Part shown: in pieces, positions 19,279 to 28,156 of the stretch
How positions within the stretch are numbered: the stretch's first letter is position 1
Layout of the letters: each line of letters opens with the position of its first letter
Assembly (NCBI RefSeq): GCF_000772105.1
Contig: NZ_CP009354.1
Span: 2,666,001-2,730,000 of the forward strand
DNA from: Vibrio tubiashii ATCC 19109
GTDB lineage: Bacteria > Pseudomonadota > Gammaproteobacteria > Enterobacterales > Vibrionaceae
Direction of reading: 5' to 3'
Length of the DNA: 64,000 bases
Notes under the pieces: generated by a model
Told to the model about the DNA's origin: nothing
Seen by the model: only the letters and a program-made list of their open reading frames with translations
Database searches by the model: none
Position numbers and translations under genes: made by a program

Positions 19279-19719
19279 CTAAATATTCAATGGAGTGCGG
19301 CTAATACCCTGCTTTAAACAAAATGAAAGCCAATCACCTAAAAAGCGGTTAAGTTGTACCTTCTCATCTTGTTGTAGCATTTTATCGTTCGGGTAATCAT
19401 ATCGGGCATTGACACGTTTCAAGTGGTCACAAGCAGAAACTTCTGCTACGCGAGCATCGTGGTAGAGCCTGACAGACATTGTTGGTAATGGAAATACTGG
19501 AACGTCATCGCTTTGACAAATATCGACCAAAGTTGTGTACTTTGTGACTTCTACCACTTGAATCTGATAGGTTAAATAAGCAGCTTGATAGCAACGTACA
19601 TCACCCACACTCGGTTGATTAGGCAACAAAGCGTTAAGCTTGGCGTAATTTGTTTCGTATGTCCGCATCAAATCAGCAAGATCAACATGATACGGTTTCT
19701 TTAGTGCTACTTGTGCCAT
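19279..19719 (-). CDS. yqiB: DUF1249 protein YqiB
   Basis: 146 residues from ATG 19719, close to E. coli YqiB (140). It carries SMTVRLYHDARVAEV and ARYDYPNDKMLQQDEK, the conserved DUF1249 core. Function is unknown. The start chosen has AGGAAC upstream and overlaps the nudF stop by 13 bp; the open frame extends to 19755 but that adds residues not expected in the family. Confidence 0.88.
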   Translation of the reverse strand: MAQVALKKPYHVDLADLMRTYETNYAKLNALLPNQPSVGDVRCYQAAYLTYQIQVVEVTKYTTLVDICQSDDVPVFPLPTMSVRLYHDARVAEVSACDHLKRVNARYDYPNDKMLQQDEKVQLNRFLGDWLSFCLKQGISRTPLNI

Positions 19720-20336
19720 TGTTCCTGTAATCTGTGATGGTTTAACTCTAGCCACTGCAACGCAATGATAGAGGCACCATTTTCAAATTTTCCTTCTACT
19801 ACCCATTGATACGCTTGTTGGCGAGAAATAACGTGTACACGAATATCTTCCCCTTCATAGTCTAAACCATGAACGCCATACGCTGTACTCGCATCCACTT
19901 GACCAACAAAAACATCTAATTTTTCAGAGCAGCCGCCCGAAGATGGGTAGTAAGAGGTCACTTTTTCCAGTTTCCCCACTTCAATGCCCGCTTCTTCTAC
20001 GGCTTCGCGCCTTACAACATCCTCGGCCTCTTCGCCTTTATCTATCATGCCCGCGACAATTTCTAACTGCCATGGACTGCGGTGCTCTAAGGCACCAACA
20101 CGGATCTGTTCAATAATGACAACCTGATCCCGAACTGGATCATAAGGCAACATTGCAGCAGCATGTCCACGCTCGAACATTTCGCGCTCTATCGGCTCAC
20201 TCCACCCGCCTTCAAACAGCTTATGCTTGAAGCGATACTTAATCATTCTAAAAAAACCCTGAAACAGTGTTTCTTTTGAGATTATTTCCACATCTTGGGG
20301 AGTAAACTGCTGATGTTGGTTGTCAGACTGTTGCAT
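19707..20336 (-). CDS. nudF: ADP-ribose diphosphatase NudF (Nudix)
   Basis: 209 residues. The Nudix box appears as GMIDKGEEAEDVVRREAVEEAGI near residue 95 (G-x5-E-x7-REUxEExGU). The N-terminal portion (FFRMIKYRFKHKLFEGGWS) is the ADP-ribose pyrophosphatase dimerisation region. It hydrolyses ADP-ribose to AMP and ribose-5-phosphate. It is first in nudF-yqiB-cpdA-yqiA-parE-parC, divergent from tolC. Confidence 0.94.
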   Translation of the reverse strand: MQQSDNQHQQFTPQDVEIISKETLFQGFFRMIKYRFKHKLFEGGWSEPIEREMFERGHAAAMLPYDPVRDQVVIIEQIRVGALEHRSPWQLEIVAGMIDKGEEAEDVVRREAVEEAGIEVGKLEKVTSYYPSSGGCSEKLDVFVGQVDASTAYGVHGLDYEGEDIRVHVISRQQAYQWVVEGKFENGASIIALQWLELNHHRLQEQWHK

Positions 20337-20478
20337 TTGGCACCTCTCTGAGTGAATCTTATAGTTTACGCAGACAAAAGCTTAACTTCCAAGGACATGG
20401 CTCAACTTTTTATACAATTTTTATAGTTTAAGTTAAATTGATGAATTATTTTTATTGCACAAGCGGACAGTTAAGTGT

Positions 20479-20496
20479 AAAACTTTGCAAAGTTTT
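20479..20496. promoter_or_regulatory. 18-bp perfect palindrome upstream of tolC
   Basis: AAAACTTTGCAAAGTTTT is a perfect inverted repeat 73 bp before the tolC start, in the 232-bp gap between the divergent nudF and tolC. Its place and symmetry suggest a dimeric regulator site. I do not recognise the regulator. No convincing -35/-10 pair was picked beside it. Confidence 0.4.
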
Positions 20497-20568
20497 TGAG
20501 TGAATTGCCATCAATTGAGTTAAACTCTTGAAGACAAATATTTTTCGCATTTGGCAGGAATAGGACCT

Positions 20569-21894
20569 ATGAAAAAACTGCTTCCACTTATTATCAGTGC
20601 AGCACTAGGCAGCCTAAGCACAAGCGCTTTCGCTGACACTCTGACGGACATCTACAATCAAGCAAAAGAGAACGACCCAACGCTACTAAGCGCTGCAGCA
20701 AAGCGTGATGAAGCCTTTGAAGCAGTGACTTCTAGTCGTGCAGCTCTATTGCCACAAATTAACTTAACTGCTGGTTACAACGTTACCCGTGGTGAAACAG
20801 AACAATCAACCAGCACAATTGATAATGACAACGAAGCACTATCTGCTGGTGTGACATTCTCTCAAGCTTTGTATGACCGTAGTAGCTGGATTACGCTAGA
20901 TACAGCGGAAAAAAGTGCTCGTCAAAGCGACGCTTCTTATGCAGCAGCACAACAAGCACTCATTCTGCGCGTTTCAACAGCTTACTTTGACGTACTGCGC
21001 GCGCAAGATAATCTAGTATTTGTTCAAGCAGAAAAAGCCGCCGTTGGCCGTCAGCTAGAGCAAACTAAGCAGCGTTTTGAGGTGGGTCTATCTGCAATTA
21101 CCGACGTACATGACGCGCAAGCTCAATACGATTCTGTGTTAGCCGATGAAGTTCTAGCGCAAAACAGCCTAGTCAATAGCTACGAAGGTCTACGCGAAAT
21201 CACAGGTCAAGAACACTCTAACTTAGATATTCTTGATACTGCTCGTTTCTCAGCACAGAAAACGTCTGCAGCAATTGATGAACTGGTAAACGAAGCTCAA
21301 GAAAAGAACCTAAACTTACTGTCTGCACGAATCACTCAAGATATCGCAAAAGATAAGATCTCTAACGCAAGTTCTGGTCACCTACCGAAACTAACTCTCG
21401 ATGGTGGTTACAACTATAGCGATGTATCGAACGCGACTTCTTCAGATCCAACGACGAATGATTTCAAAGTAGGCGTAAACCTAAATGTTCCGCTATACAC
21501 TGGTGGTGCAACAACCTCGCTAACCAAACAGGCTGAGTTTAACTATGTCTCTGCAAGCCAAGACCTAGAAAAAACTTACCGCAGCGTTGTTAAAGATGTT
21601 CGCGCATTCAACAACAACATCAGCGCTTCAATCGGTGCACTTCGCGCTTACGAGCAAACTGTAGTTTCTGCACAGTCAGCTCTTGAAGCTACGGAAGCTG
21701 GTTTCGATGTAGGTACTCGTACTATCGTTGACGTTCTAGACTCAACTCGTCGTCTATACGATGCGAACAAAAACCTATCGAACGCTCGTTACGATTACAT
21801 CCTAAGCGTACTGCAGCTACGTCAAGCTGTCGGTACTCTGAGCGAGCAAGATGTACTAGATGTGAATGCGGGTCTAAAGACAGCAAGCAACTAA
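20569..21894 (+). CDS. tolC: Outer-membrane efflux channel TolC
   Basis: 441 residues. The signal peptide ends AFA before DTLTDIYNQAKENDPTLL. Two OEP repeats follow, each with long helices and beta strands, typical of the TolC trimer that spans the outer membrane and periplasm. It serves multidrug efflux and type I secretion. ATG 20569 is chosen over the open extension at 20551 because GGAATAGGACC precedes it and it begins the signal peptide. It is divergent from nudF as in E. coli. Confidence 0.96.
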   Translation: MKKLLPLIISAALGSLSTSAFADTLTDIYNQAKENDPTLLSAAAKRDEAFEAVTSSRAALLPQINLTAGYNVTRGETEQSTSTIDNDNEALSAGVTFSQALYDRSSWITLDTAEKSARQSDASYAAAQQALILRVSTAYFDVLRAQDNLVFVQAEKAAVGRQLEQTKQRFEVGLSAITDVHDAQAQYDSVLADEVLAQNSLVNSYEGLREITGQEHSNLDILDTARFSAQKTSAAIDELVNEAQEKNLNLLSARITQDIAKDKISNASSGHLPKLTLDGGYNYSDVSNATSSDPTTNDFKVGVNLNVPLYTGGATTSLTKQAEFNYVSASQDLEKTYRSVVKDVRAFNNNISASIGALRAYEQTVVSAQSALEATEAGFDVGTRTIVDVLDSTRRLYDANKNLSNARYDYILSVLQLRQAVGTLSEQDVLDVNAGLKTASN

Positions 21895-21910
21895 TCTAGC
21901 TGATTGGATG

Positions 21911-21946
21911 AAAAAAGGCTTGTTCCAATTTGGAGCAAGCCTTTTT
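21911..21946. terminator. Terminator after tolC, shared with the convergent lipoprotein gene
   Basis: AAAAAAGGCTTGTTCCAA and its complement TTGGAGCAAGCCTTTTTA form a long stem with one mismatch, with flanking A and T runs. Confidence 0.88.
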
Positions 21947-21970
21947 ATTTATCTGCGGACAGGTTAATCG

Positions 21971-22417
21971 CTAATAAACCGTATCAATCTTGACGTTCTT
22001 TTCTACCAACCATTCCACTTGACCGTTATTGTTGAGCATTAAAGCAACATTAACTGGTTTAGCGGCATCAATAGGAAACTGCCATACAAAGGCGACTTCC
22101 CACTGATTTTGATTGTGTGTACGTAGCTCAAGTAAGTCGCCATCAATCTGCCACGTTTCTTCACCCTGTTGAATAGAGATGCTTTCCACATCAAGCTCAG
22201 CTGGAAGGGTTTTATCAGACTCAAGATACAAAGCCCCATGTAAGGTGTTATCTTGAACCTCACCTATGGTTGGCATTTTATTCAGCCAAAGGTTACTTTT
22301 TAGCGATACAGTCGCCTCAGAAATAACAACTTGATTGTCTTGTTCCCACCCAACTGGCTCTGAAGCACAACCTGCTAGTAGAGCGGCACTTAATGACACC
22401 AATGCTAATTTTTTCAT
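21971..22417 (-). CDS. Small lipoprotein of unknown function, downstream of arcB
   Basis: 148 residues. The signal peptide MKKLALVSLSAALLAGCAS carries a lipobox (Cys17). The rest is a beta-rich globular domain (SLKSNLWLNKMPTIGE..., WQIDGDLLELRT, WEVAFVWQFPI). I do not recognise a family. ATG 22417 with AGAGGTGAAAGAG before it is chosen; the open extension to 22456 would overlap arcB. It lies just after arcB and may be cotranscribed with it. Confidence 0.75.
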   Translation of the reverse strand: MKKLALVSLSAALLAGCASEPVGWEQDNQVVISEATVSLKSNLWLNKMPTIGEVQDNTLHGALYLESDKTLPAELDVESISIQQGEETWQIDGDLLELRTHNQNQWEVAFVWQFPIDAAKPVNVALMLNNNGQVEWLVEKNVKIDTVY

Positions 22418-22434
22418 CTCTTTCACCTCTGACG

Positions 22435-24780
22435 TTATGACTGTTGTCCTAACCATTCTTTAAGTATTTGAATATCATTTTTATATTCATTCTTCATTTC
22501 TTCAACCCAATCATCAATATTTTCCCACCAAGCAGGTAAATCAGGTGATTGAGCTTTCTGAGCAACGCTTTGAATGTGCTTCAGCCCAATAGAACCCGCC
22601 GCACCTTTAATCTTATGCGCTTCAGACACAATGCCTTCTTGATGCTTAGCGATCATGTTTGAGTCGAGAACTTGCAGGTAGTCAGGCATCATCTCTTCAA
22701 ACATAGTGATGCTATCCAGCACAGGCTGAGAACCGACAATGCCGACGTACGACTCAAGCATATCAAGGTCAAGTACGCGAGAGTAGATCTCTCCTCCCTC
22801 AGTAACAGGCTCCTCAATCACAACTTCAGCGACCTTATCTGCCACCTCTTGCTGAGTAAATTTGGCTAACACGTCTTGAACCGCTGTCACCGAAAGCGGC
22901 TTACTGATAGCATCGTCCATTCCTCTATCAAGGTATTCTCGTTTGTTTTTCAGCACATTAGCAGTTAGAGCAACCAGTGGCGGTAAATCAGAATAGGTAC
23001 GTCTGAAGTACTCAGCAATATCGAAACCTGTCATATCTGGTAGCTGAATATCAAGGAACACTAGGTCATAGATTTCAGGGTCGAACATTTCCATCGCTTC
23101 AGCGCCATTCATCGCCACGGAAACTTCATGCCCCATACTCTCAAGCAATGAACGAGCGACGGTAATATTGAGTTCAATATCCTCGACCATAAAGATATTC
23201 AGCTCTTGCGACTGATTGACGACATCCACAGTAGGTTGTTCGCTTTCTGCCAGTGGCACTCGAATCGTGACGGAGAAGGTACTGCCAAAGCCTTCTTCAC
23301 TTGAAACGGTAATGTCACCATCCATCATATTGATAAGCTGTTTCGAAACCGCTAAACCAATCCCCGTTCCAACCGCATGAAGATTATCTTTGCCTGATTT
23401 CACCTGATAATACATCGCGAAGATCTTATCCAGTTCAGCATCTGGGATACCAATGCCACTGTCCTCGATTTCCATTGTGATATGCGCATACTCTTCATCT
23501 ACTTCAGAGCTGACCGTCATTACAACGCCGCCCTCTTTAGTAAATTTCATCGCATTGCTGATCAAGTTCCATAGCACCTGGCGCAAACGGGTCGCGTCAA
23601 CTTCAATCGCAGTCGGCAATTCGCTCAAGCGCTCAAGATCAAATCTCAGCCCTTTTTGCGATGCCATAAGTGCGGAAATACTCTCCATTTCAGCGACAAA
23701 CTCTTCGAAGTTCAGCGCTGCAGGGAAAAGCTCTAGCTTACGGCGATCGAATTTATCCATATCGATAATGTCATTGAAAATGTTACCCAGCGTAATCGCA
23801 CTGACATTGATCGTTTGCATATGATTGCGCTGCTCGGCAGTCAACTGAGTATCGAGTAGCATGCGGCTTAAACCAACAATGCCGTTGAGCGGAGTTCTTA
23901 GTTCGTGACTGATTGTAGAAATAAAGGTGGTCTTATCACGGCTCGCCTTTTCAAGCGACTCTTCATGACGCTTACGCTCGGTAATATCACGACCAAAACC
24001 AACCAGCCCTAAATGTCGACCATCTTTGCTGTAAAACGGCACCTTACGCAGCTCGAAGTAGTTACGGCGACCATCTGGATACTCAAGCCACTGTTCATAC
24101 GTAAGGGCTTGATTATCGGAGAAGACCTTTTGGTCTGTATCTACAATTTGCTGTGCGACCTCTTTGCTGTAGACATCCCAAGGAGTTAAGCCCACCAGCT
24201 GACTCTCTTTCTTGCCGGTCAACTCTTCCATTGCGCGGTTACAACCGGAGAAAACACCCTCAGCATTACGGTAGTAAATAAGATCGGGGGAGGCATCAAT
24301 AAATGAACGCAGCAGTGCGGTTCTTTCTGCAAGCTCGACTTGAGTTTTTTCACGTTGATAGACCTCATTCTCAAGATCTTTCATCGCTTCTTCGCGAGCT
24401 TCTTCCGCCTTGATCCTTTCTTCGATCTCTTGATTGAGCTTAGTGATATTTTGCTGCAGCTTATTGTTGAGCTCTTGGTCACGCGAGCGCATATCTTTGA
24501 GCTTAGACACTAACTTCGAAAGTCGTTGGCGTGACTCTTCCAGTTGATCAACGACCACGGATAAGAAGTAGACCGCCCAAGGGGTAATCAGAAGACCGAA
24601 GAATACTGAGCGAACAATATCAATATCATCGACATGGCCACTCAAGACTAGGGTAATACCAACCTGCACCACAACAGCGAGAGCAACGAGGGCTAGAGCG
24701 AGAAGAATAGAGAAACGGAGGATGCCCAACTTAACTAGCAGATCGACATAGTATTGGGCAAGATTTTTAATCGGCTTCAT
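22435..24780 (-). CDS. arcB: Aerobic respiration control hybrid sensor kinase ArcB
   Basis: 781 residues. Two membrane helices (about 22-47 and 58-77) are followed by a coiled coil (80-150), a PAS domain (150-270), HisKA with His292 (ISHELRTPLNG), HATPase (SGIGIPDAELDKIF), a receiver (DLVFLDIQLPDMTG) and a C-terminal HPt domain (HKIKGAAGSIG). ArcB senses the quinone pool and phosphorylates ArcA when oxygen falls. Cys180 of the redox pair known in E. coli is present, but the site of Cys241 is Tyr241 (GRRNYFELRK). Cys180 is the only cysteine I find in the protein. yhcC and gltB lie nearby as in E. coli. Confidence 0.96.
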   Translation of the reverse strand: MKPIKNLAQYYVDLLVKLGILRFSILLALALVALAVVVQVGITLVLSGHVDDIDIVRSVFFGLLITPWAVYFLSVVVDQLEESRQRLSKLVSKLKDMRSRDQELNNKLQQNITKLNQEIEERIKAEEAREEAMKDLENEVYQREKTQVELAERTALLRSFIDASPDLIYYRNAEGVFSGCNRAMEELTGKKESQLVGLTPWDVYSKEVAQQIVDTDQKVFSDNQALTYEQWLEYPDGRRNYFELRKVPFYSKDGRHLGLVGFGRDITERKRHEESLEKASRDKTTFISTISHELRTPLNGIVGLSRMLLDTQLTAEQRNHMQTINVSAITLGNIFNDIIDMDKFDRRKLELFPAALNFEEFVAEMESISALMASQKGLRFDLERLSELPTAIEVDATRLRQVLWNLISNAMKFTKEGGVVMTVSSEVDEEYAHITMEIEDSGIGIPDAELDKIFAMYYQVKSGKDNLHAVGTGIGLAVSKQLINMMDGDITVSSEEGFGSTFSVTIRVPLAESEQPTVDVVNQSQELNIFMVEDIELNITVARSLLESMGHEVSVAMNGAEAMEMFDPEIYDLVFLDIQLPDMTGFDIAEYFRRTYSDLPPLVALTANVLKNKREYLDRGMDDAISKPLSVTAVQDVLAKFTQQEVADKVAEVVIEEPVTEGGEIYSRVLDLDMLESYVGIVGSQPVLDSITMFEEMMPDYLQVLDSNMIAKHQEGIVSEAHKIKGAAGSIGLKHIQSVAQKAQSPDLPAWWENIDDWVEEMKNEYKNDIQILKEWLGQQS

Positions 24781-24863
24781 TGAGAGCTCCGCACGAAAAC
24801 ATATGACTAAATACTACCTGTTTTCATAAACGACAGCTAAAAGAATCCTTAAATAAGAAAAGC

Positions 24864-26612
24864 TTAATTCTCGGATGTGTGATGCACACAGGTTTGGTTA
24901 CGACCATCCGCTTTCGCTTGATACAATGCGCTGTCAGCCAAAGCGACGATTGAGTCGCTATGATCCAAACGTTGAGGAATGATGGATACCAAGCCAATAC
25001 TTATCGTCACTAAATCAGAAACTTTTGAAGTGTGATGTTCAAGCGCTAAGTTTTTCACTTCCTCATGAACTTTTTCAGCCACCAGCAGCGCCCCTTCAAC
25101 GGTTGTGTTTGGCAAAATAAAACCAAACTCTTCTCCTCCATAGCGCGCCACACAATCACTGGAGCGGGTCAATACTTTTCTAAACACTTCAGCCACTTTG
25201 ATCAAAGCCTCATCACCACTTTGGTGTCCGTACGCATCGTTGTACTCTTTAAAGTAGTCGATATCACATAACATCACGCTTAAAGGTTGCTGCTCACGAA
25301 TATGCAGGAACCACAATGTTTCTAGCTGCTCATCAAATCGACGTCGATTAGAAATTTGGGTTAAGCCATCAACAAAGCTTAGCCTTTCAAGCTCTTGGTT
25401 CGCCTCTTCTAGTTTTTGCTCGGCAAGGTAACGCTCGGAGACGTCACGCGCCATAACCAGCACACCATTGGTTCCCGATGCGGGATCTCTAAAAGGTGAT
25501 TTCACGACGTCATACCAAATGCATTGCCCTGAACTACTAATTACTTGGTCGATATAACGTAGTGACTTACCTTCATACAACACTTTCTTATCTGTCTCAG
25601 AAAGACGAGCATAAGTTTCATTGGGAATCACATCTTGCAATCGCTTACCGATCAGCTCATCAACATCGGCGATGCCTAACGCTTTAACAAAAGGTGGGTT
25701 ACACGCTTGATAAACCATATTCTCATTAAAAATCCCGATTGAGTCTGGGCTCGATTCTAGGATGTTCTGCAATATGGTATCTCTTTGTGCCAACGCCACT
25801 TCAGTGTCTTTACGCTTCTCCATTTCATCGCGGAGGTTTTGCTGCATATCGTGCCAATCCGTAACATCATGGCTAATACCCAAGGTGCCAATCTTTTCCC
25901 CATCTGAAGAGATCAATACCCTTTGGTAGCTTTCTAACAGACAGCTTCTTCCATCAGGATTGGTTGTCCAGCGGCGTTTACTGGCTCTTCCTTTAATTAC
26001 ACTTTGGATATCTGCAGCTCCTTCCTCTTCCCTGTTGTTCCAGAAACGTTGAAAGGCGCGATTACTGGAAATAATTTCACCTTGGTTGTTTTTGATAAAC
26101 ACCAATTCCGACAGATTATCGAATGCGCTTTTGATCATTGAAAGTGAGTCGACCTCGCGCTTCAGTTCAAGATCCGTCACTTGAGAGGGAGTAAAGTAGA
26201 GTAACCACATGGTTCGTCGACGGTAAGTGGTTTTACGACCGCTGACTTTTAACTTAATGATGCGGCTTTGTGAAATCGGCCAACTTAGTTTCTGCTCTTT
26301 GAAAACATTTTCGGAGATAGGAGAAAAGATAGAAAGGACGAATTGAGGTGTCACCATTTCAGGCAACAAATAACTCTTGCCCACTTTACGTACACCTAAG
26401 ACTTTATTTGCTGCTACGTTGGCTAACTTAAGATCGCCAGTTTTACTGTCGACAATAATTAAGGCGGTAGGATTGTCTTTTAAAAGCTGAACTAAATGTG
26501 TTTGAGTGCGGTTATAAAAAAACACGACCGCAAGAATTGAGAGCAGAATGACAACAAGATCAAATCCATGCCCATGGGAGGTGTCCAACAACCAAACTAA
26601 TACTTGCTCCAT
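24864..26612 (-). CDS. Membrane PAS-PAS-GGDEF diguanylate cyclase
   Basis: 582 residues. One membrane helix (about 17-35) is followed by three PAS-like regions (about 45-140, 165-265, 285-400) and a GGDEF domain from about 410. The active-site motif is RYGGEEFGFILP, with the feedback-inhibition site RSSD five residues before it, so it should make cyclic di-GMP and be product-inhibited. PAS domains suggest a small-molecule or redox signal. It lies upstream of arcB on the same strand with an 83-bp gap, perhaps cotranscribed. The signal it senses is unknown. Confidence 0.88.
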   Translation of the reverse strand: MEQVLVWLLDTSHGHGFDLVVILLSILAVVFFYNRTQTHLVQLLKDNPTALIIVDSKTGDLKLANVAANKVLGVRKVGKSYLLPEMVTPQFVLSIFSPISENVFKEQKLSWPISQSRIIKLKVSGRKTTYRRRTMWLLYFTPSQVTDLELKREVDSLSMIKSAFDNLSELVFIKNNQGEIISSNRAFQRFWNNREEEGAADIQSVIKGRASKRRWTTNPDGRSCLLESYQRVLISSDGEKIGTLGISHDVTDWHDMQQNLRDEMEKRKDTEVALAQRDTILQNILESSPDSIGIFNENMVYQACNPPFVKALGIADVDELIGKRLQDVIPNETYARLSETDKKVLYEGKSLRYIDQVISSSGQCIWYDVVKSPFRDPASGTNGVLVMARDVSERYLAEQKLEEANQELERLSFVDGLTQISNRRRFDEQLETLWFLHIREQQPLSVMLCDIDYFKEYNDAYGHQSGDEALIKVAEVFRKVLTRSSDCVARYGGEEFGFILPNTTVEGALLVAEKVHEEVKNLALEHHTSKVSDLVTISIGLVSIIPQRLDHSDSIVALADSALYQAKADGRNQTCVHHTSEN

Positions 26613-26676
26613 TCAGCTTCTCGAACCTATCTTTGACACGCTTTTTGTAAGTGTATAAAAGATATCAGCTTATTGC

Positions 26677-27624
26677 TTAATTATCAGCCTTTAATATTGG
26701 TTTTGTATATATAAAGGTTTGATTTAACAATGACCCTTGTGCACCTTGACGATTAAGTGCTCGGCCAATTTCTGTCATTGCTAACCAGCGATTCTCACAC
26801 CAAAGCGGTGCGAGTAAAGTCGGCCTACGAGCAGCAGAAGAGACTCGATGATAAACCACCTCAGGGGGAGTCATGCGGATCATTTCACTCGCGATAGCGA
26901 CATACTCTTCAAGCTCTGGCGCATCCAATTTACCCGCTTTCCACGCTTTAGCCATGGTGCTACCTTCAACGATGTGCAGCCCATGGAGCTTGATTCCATC
27001 GGTTCCCACGTCAAGCACCTTGTTCAGCGTCTCGATATTATCTTCACGCGTTTCTTTGGGCAATCCAACAATAAGGTGAGTACAAACTTTAATACCAAGC
27101 TCGCGCGCGCGCTGAGTAATTTCAGCATAACACTCAAAATCGTGACCGCGATTAATGCGTTTTAAAGTTTGGTTATTGGCGGTTTGCAGCCCAAGCTCAA
27201 GCCAGATCTCATATCCCTGCTCTACATAGCTAGAAAGTAATTCCAACACAGCATCTGGCACACAGTCAGGTCGAGTACCGACACAGAGCCCGACAATATC
27301 AGCCGCTTTAAGTGCTTCTTCATACATGCTCTTAAGCACCTGAACTTCAGCGTATGTACTGGTATAGGCTTGGAAATAGGCGAGATAGCGCTTGGCACGA
27401 ACTATTTCTCCCGCCCTATCAGTTAACTGTTCATGAATGCTTTTGATCTGTGCCTCTTCGTCAGCAAAAGAAGCAACATTACAGAAAGTACAGCCGCCAC
27501 GACCAATCGTCCCATCTCGATTTGGGCAACTAAATCCACCATGTAACGTGAGCTTATGGACTTTTTCTCCATAACGGCGCTGAAGGTCTTGCCCTATGGT
27601 GTTGACCAACTCGTGAAGCTGCAT
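26677..27624 (-). CDS. yhcC: YhcC family radical SAM protein (TIGR01212)
   Basis: 315 residues. The radical-SAM cysteines appear in HGGFSCPNRDGTIGRGGCTFCNVASF, the spacing of the Elp3-like YhcC group. ELGLQTANNQTLKRINRGHDF and VCTHLIVGLPKETREDN follow. The family presumably does a SAM-radical reaction; the substrate is not established. It is upstream of the cyclase-arcB cluster and divergent from gltB-1, as in E. coli where yhcC sits between arcB and gltB. Confidence 0.9.
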   Translation of the reverse strand: MQLHELVNTIGQDLQRRYGEKVHKLTLHGGFSCPNRDGTIGRGGCTFCNVASFADEEAQIKSIHEQLTDRAGEIVRAKRYLAYFQAYTSTYAEVQVLKSMYEEALKAADIVGLCVGTRPDCVPDAVLELLSSYVEQGYEIWLELGLQTANNQTLKRINRGHDFECYAEITQRARELGIKVCTHLIVGLPKETREDNIETLNKVLDVGTDGIKLHGLHIVEGSTMAKAWKAGKLDAPELEEYVAIASEMIRMTPPEVVYHRVSSAARRPTLLAPLWCENRWLAMTEIGRALNRQGAQGSLLNQTFIYTKPILKADN

Positions 27625-28156
27625 GACTAACCTCTTATTAGATCGAAATGAATCTCATTAAGATCTATGTAATTAAATTACAATTCTGAAAAAAATGGAG
27701 GAGGAAAGGTAGCGATTTCAAACAGGCGAAGCATTAATCAATATCAATAAACATGCAAAAATAACGTGCCTCAGCCAGATTGTTACGCAAAAGTTAAACA
27801 TAATATTCATTTATAACCCAAAAAAAGTGGGCAACAGCATCGAGTTTTGATTGCATTTCATCCTTACTAAATTGTAGGATACTTACAGATTTCGCTGTTT
27901 TTTGTGATTTTACTTACATAAAAACTCGGTGAAACGTCGGTGTTATCCCACTCCCACCTATATAAATCACTAGATTGTGATACTAAAAAACGGGATTCCA
28001 CCAAGGATTGTTTTTCTCGCAATATTTTTCTGCGAGATACGGAAAGGAATCAAAGTCGCCAACCTAGGCTGACTTCGAATCAAAACTATAAAGGACAGGA
28101 CGTAGAACTAGTTTCGACTAGCACATTTGCGCCTACTGAACTGGAAGGATGTATCT
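27625..28156. other. Intergenic region, yhcC-gltB-1
   Basis: This 532-bp AT-rich gap between divergent genes holds no convincing gene. It contains a 15-bp palindrome (27668-27682, TGTAATT-A-AATTACA), an FNR-like box at 27734-27747 (TTAAT-N4-ATCAA, 9/10) and two hairpins in the gltB-1 leader: CTCGCA/TGCGAG at 28016-28036 and AAGTCGCC/GGCTGACTT at 28053-28075. An open frame at 27940-28167 overlaps the gltB start in another frame and looks non-coding. In E. coli the gltBD region is controlled by Lrp and IHF; I cannot assign those sites here. Confidence 0.6.

Noticed and set aside
28127..28156. Upstream ATG as the gltB-1 start
   Set aside because: ATG 28157 has the ribosome site GGAAGGA and gives the expected short propeptide before the catalytic Cys.
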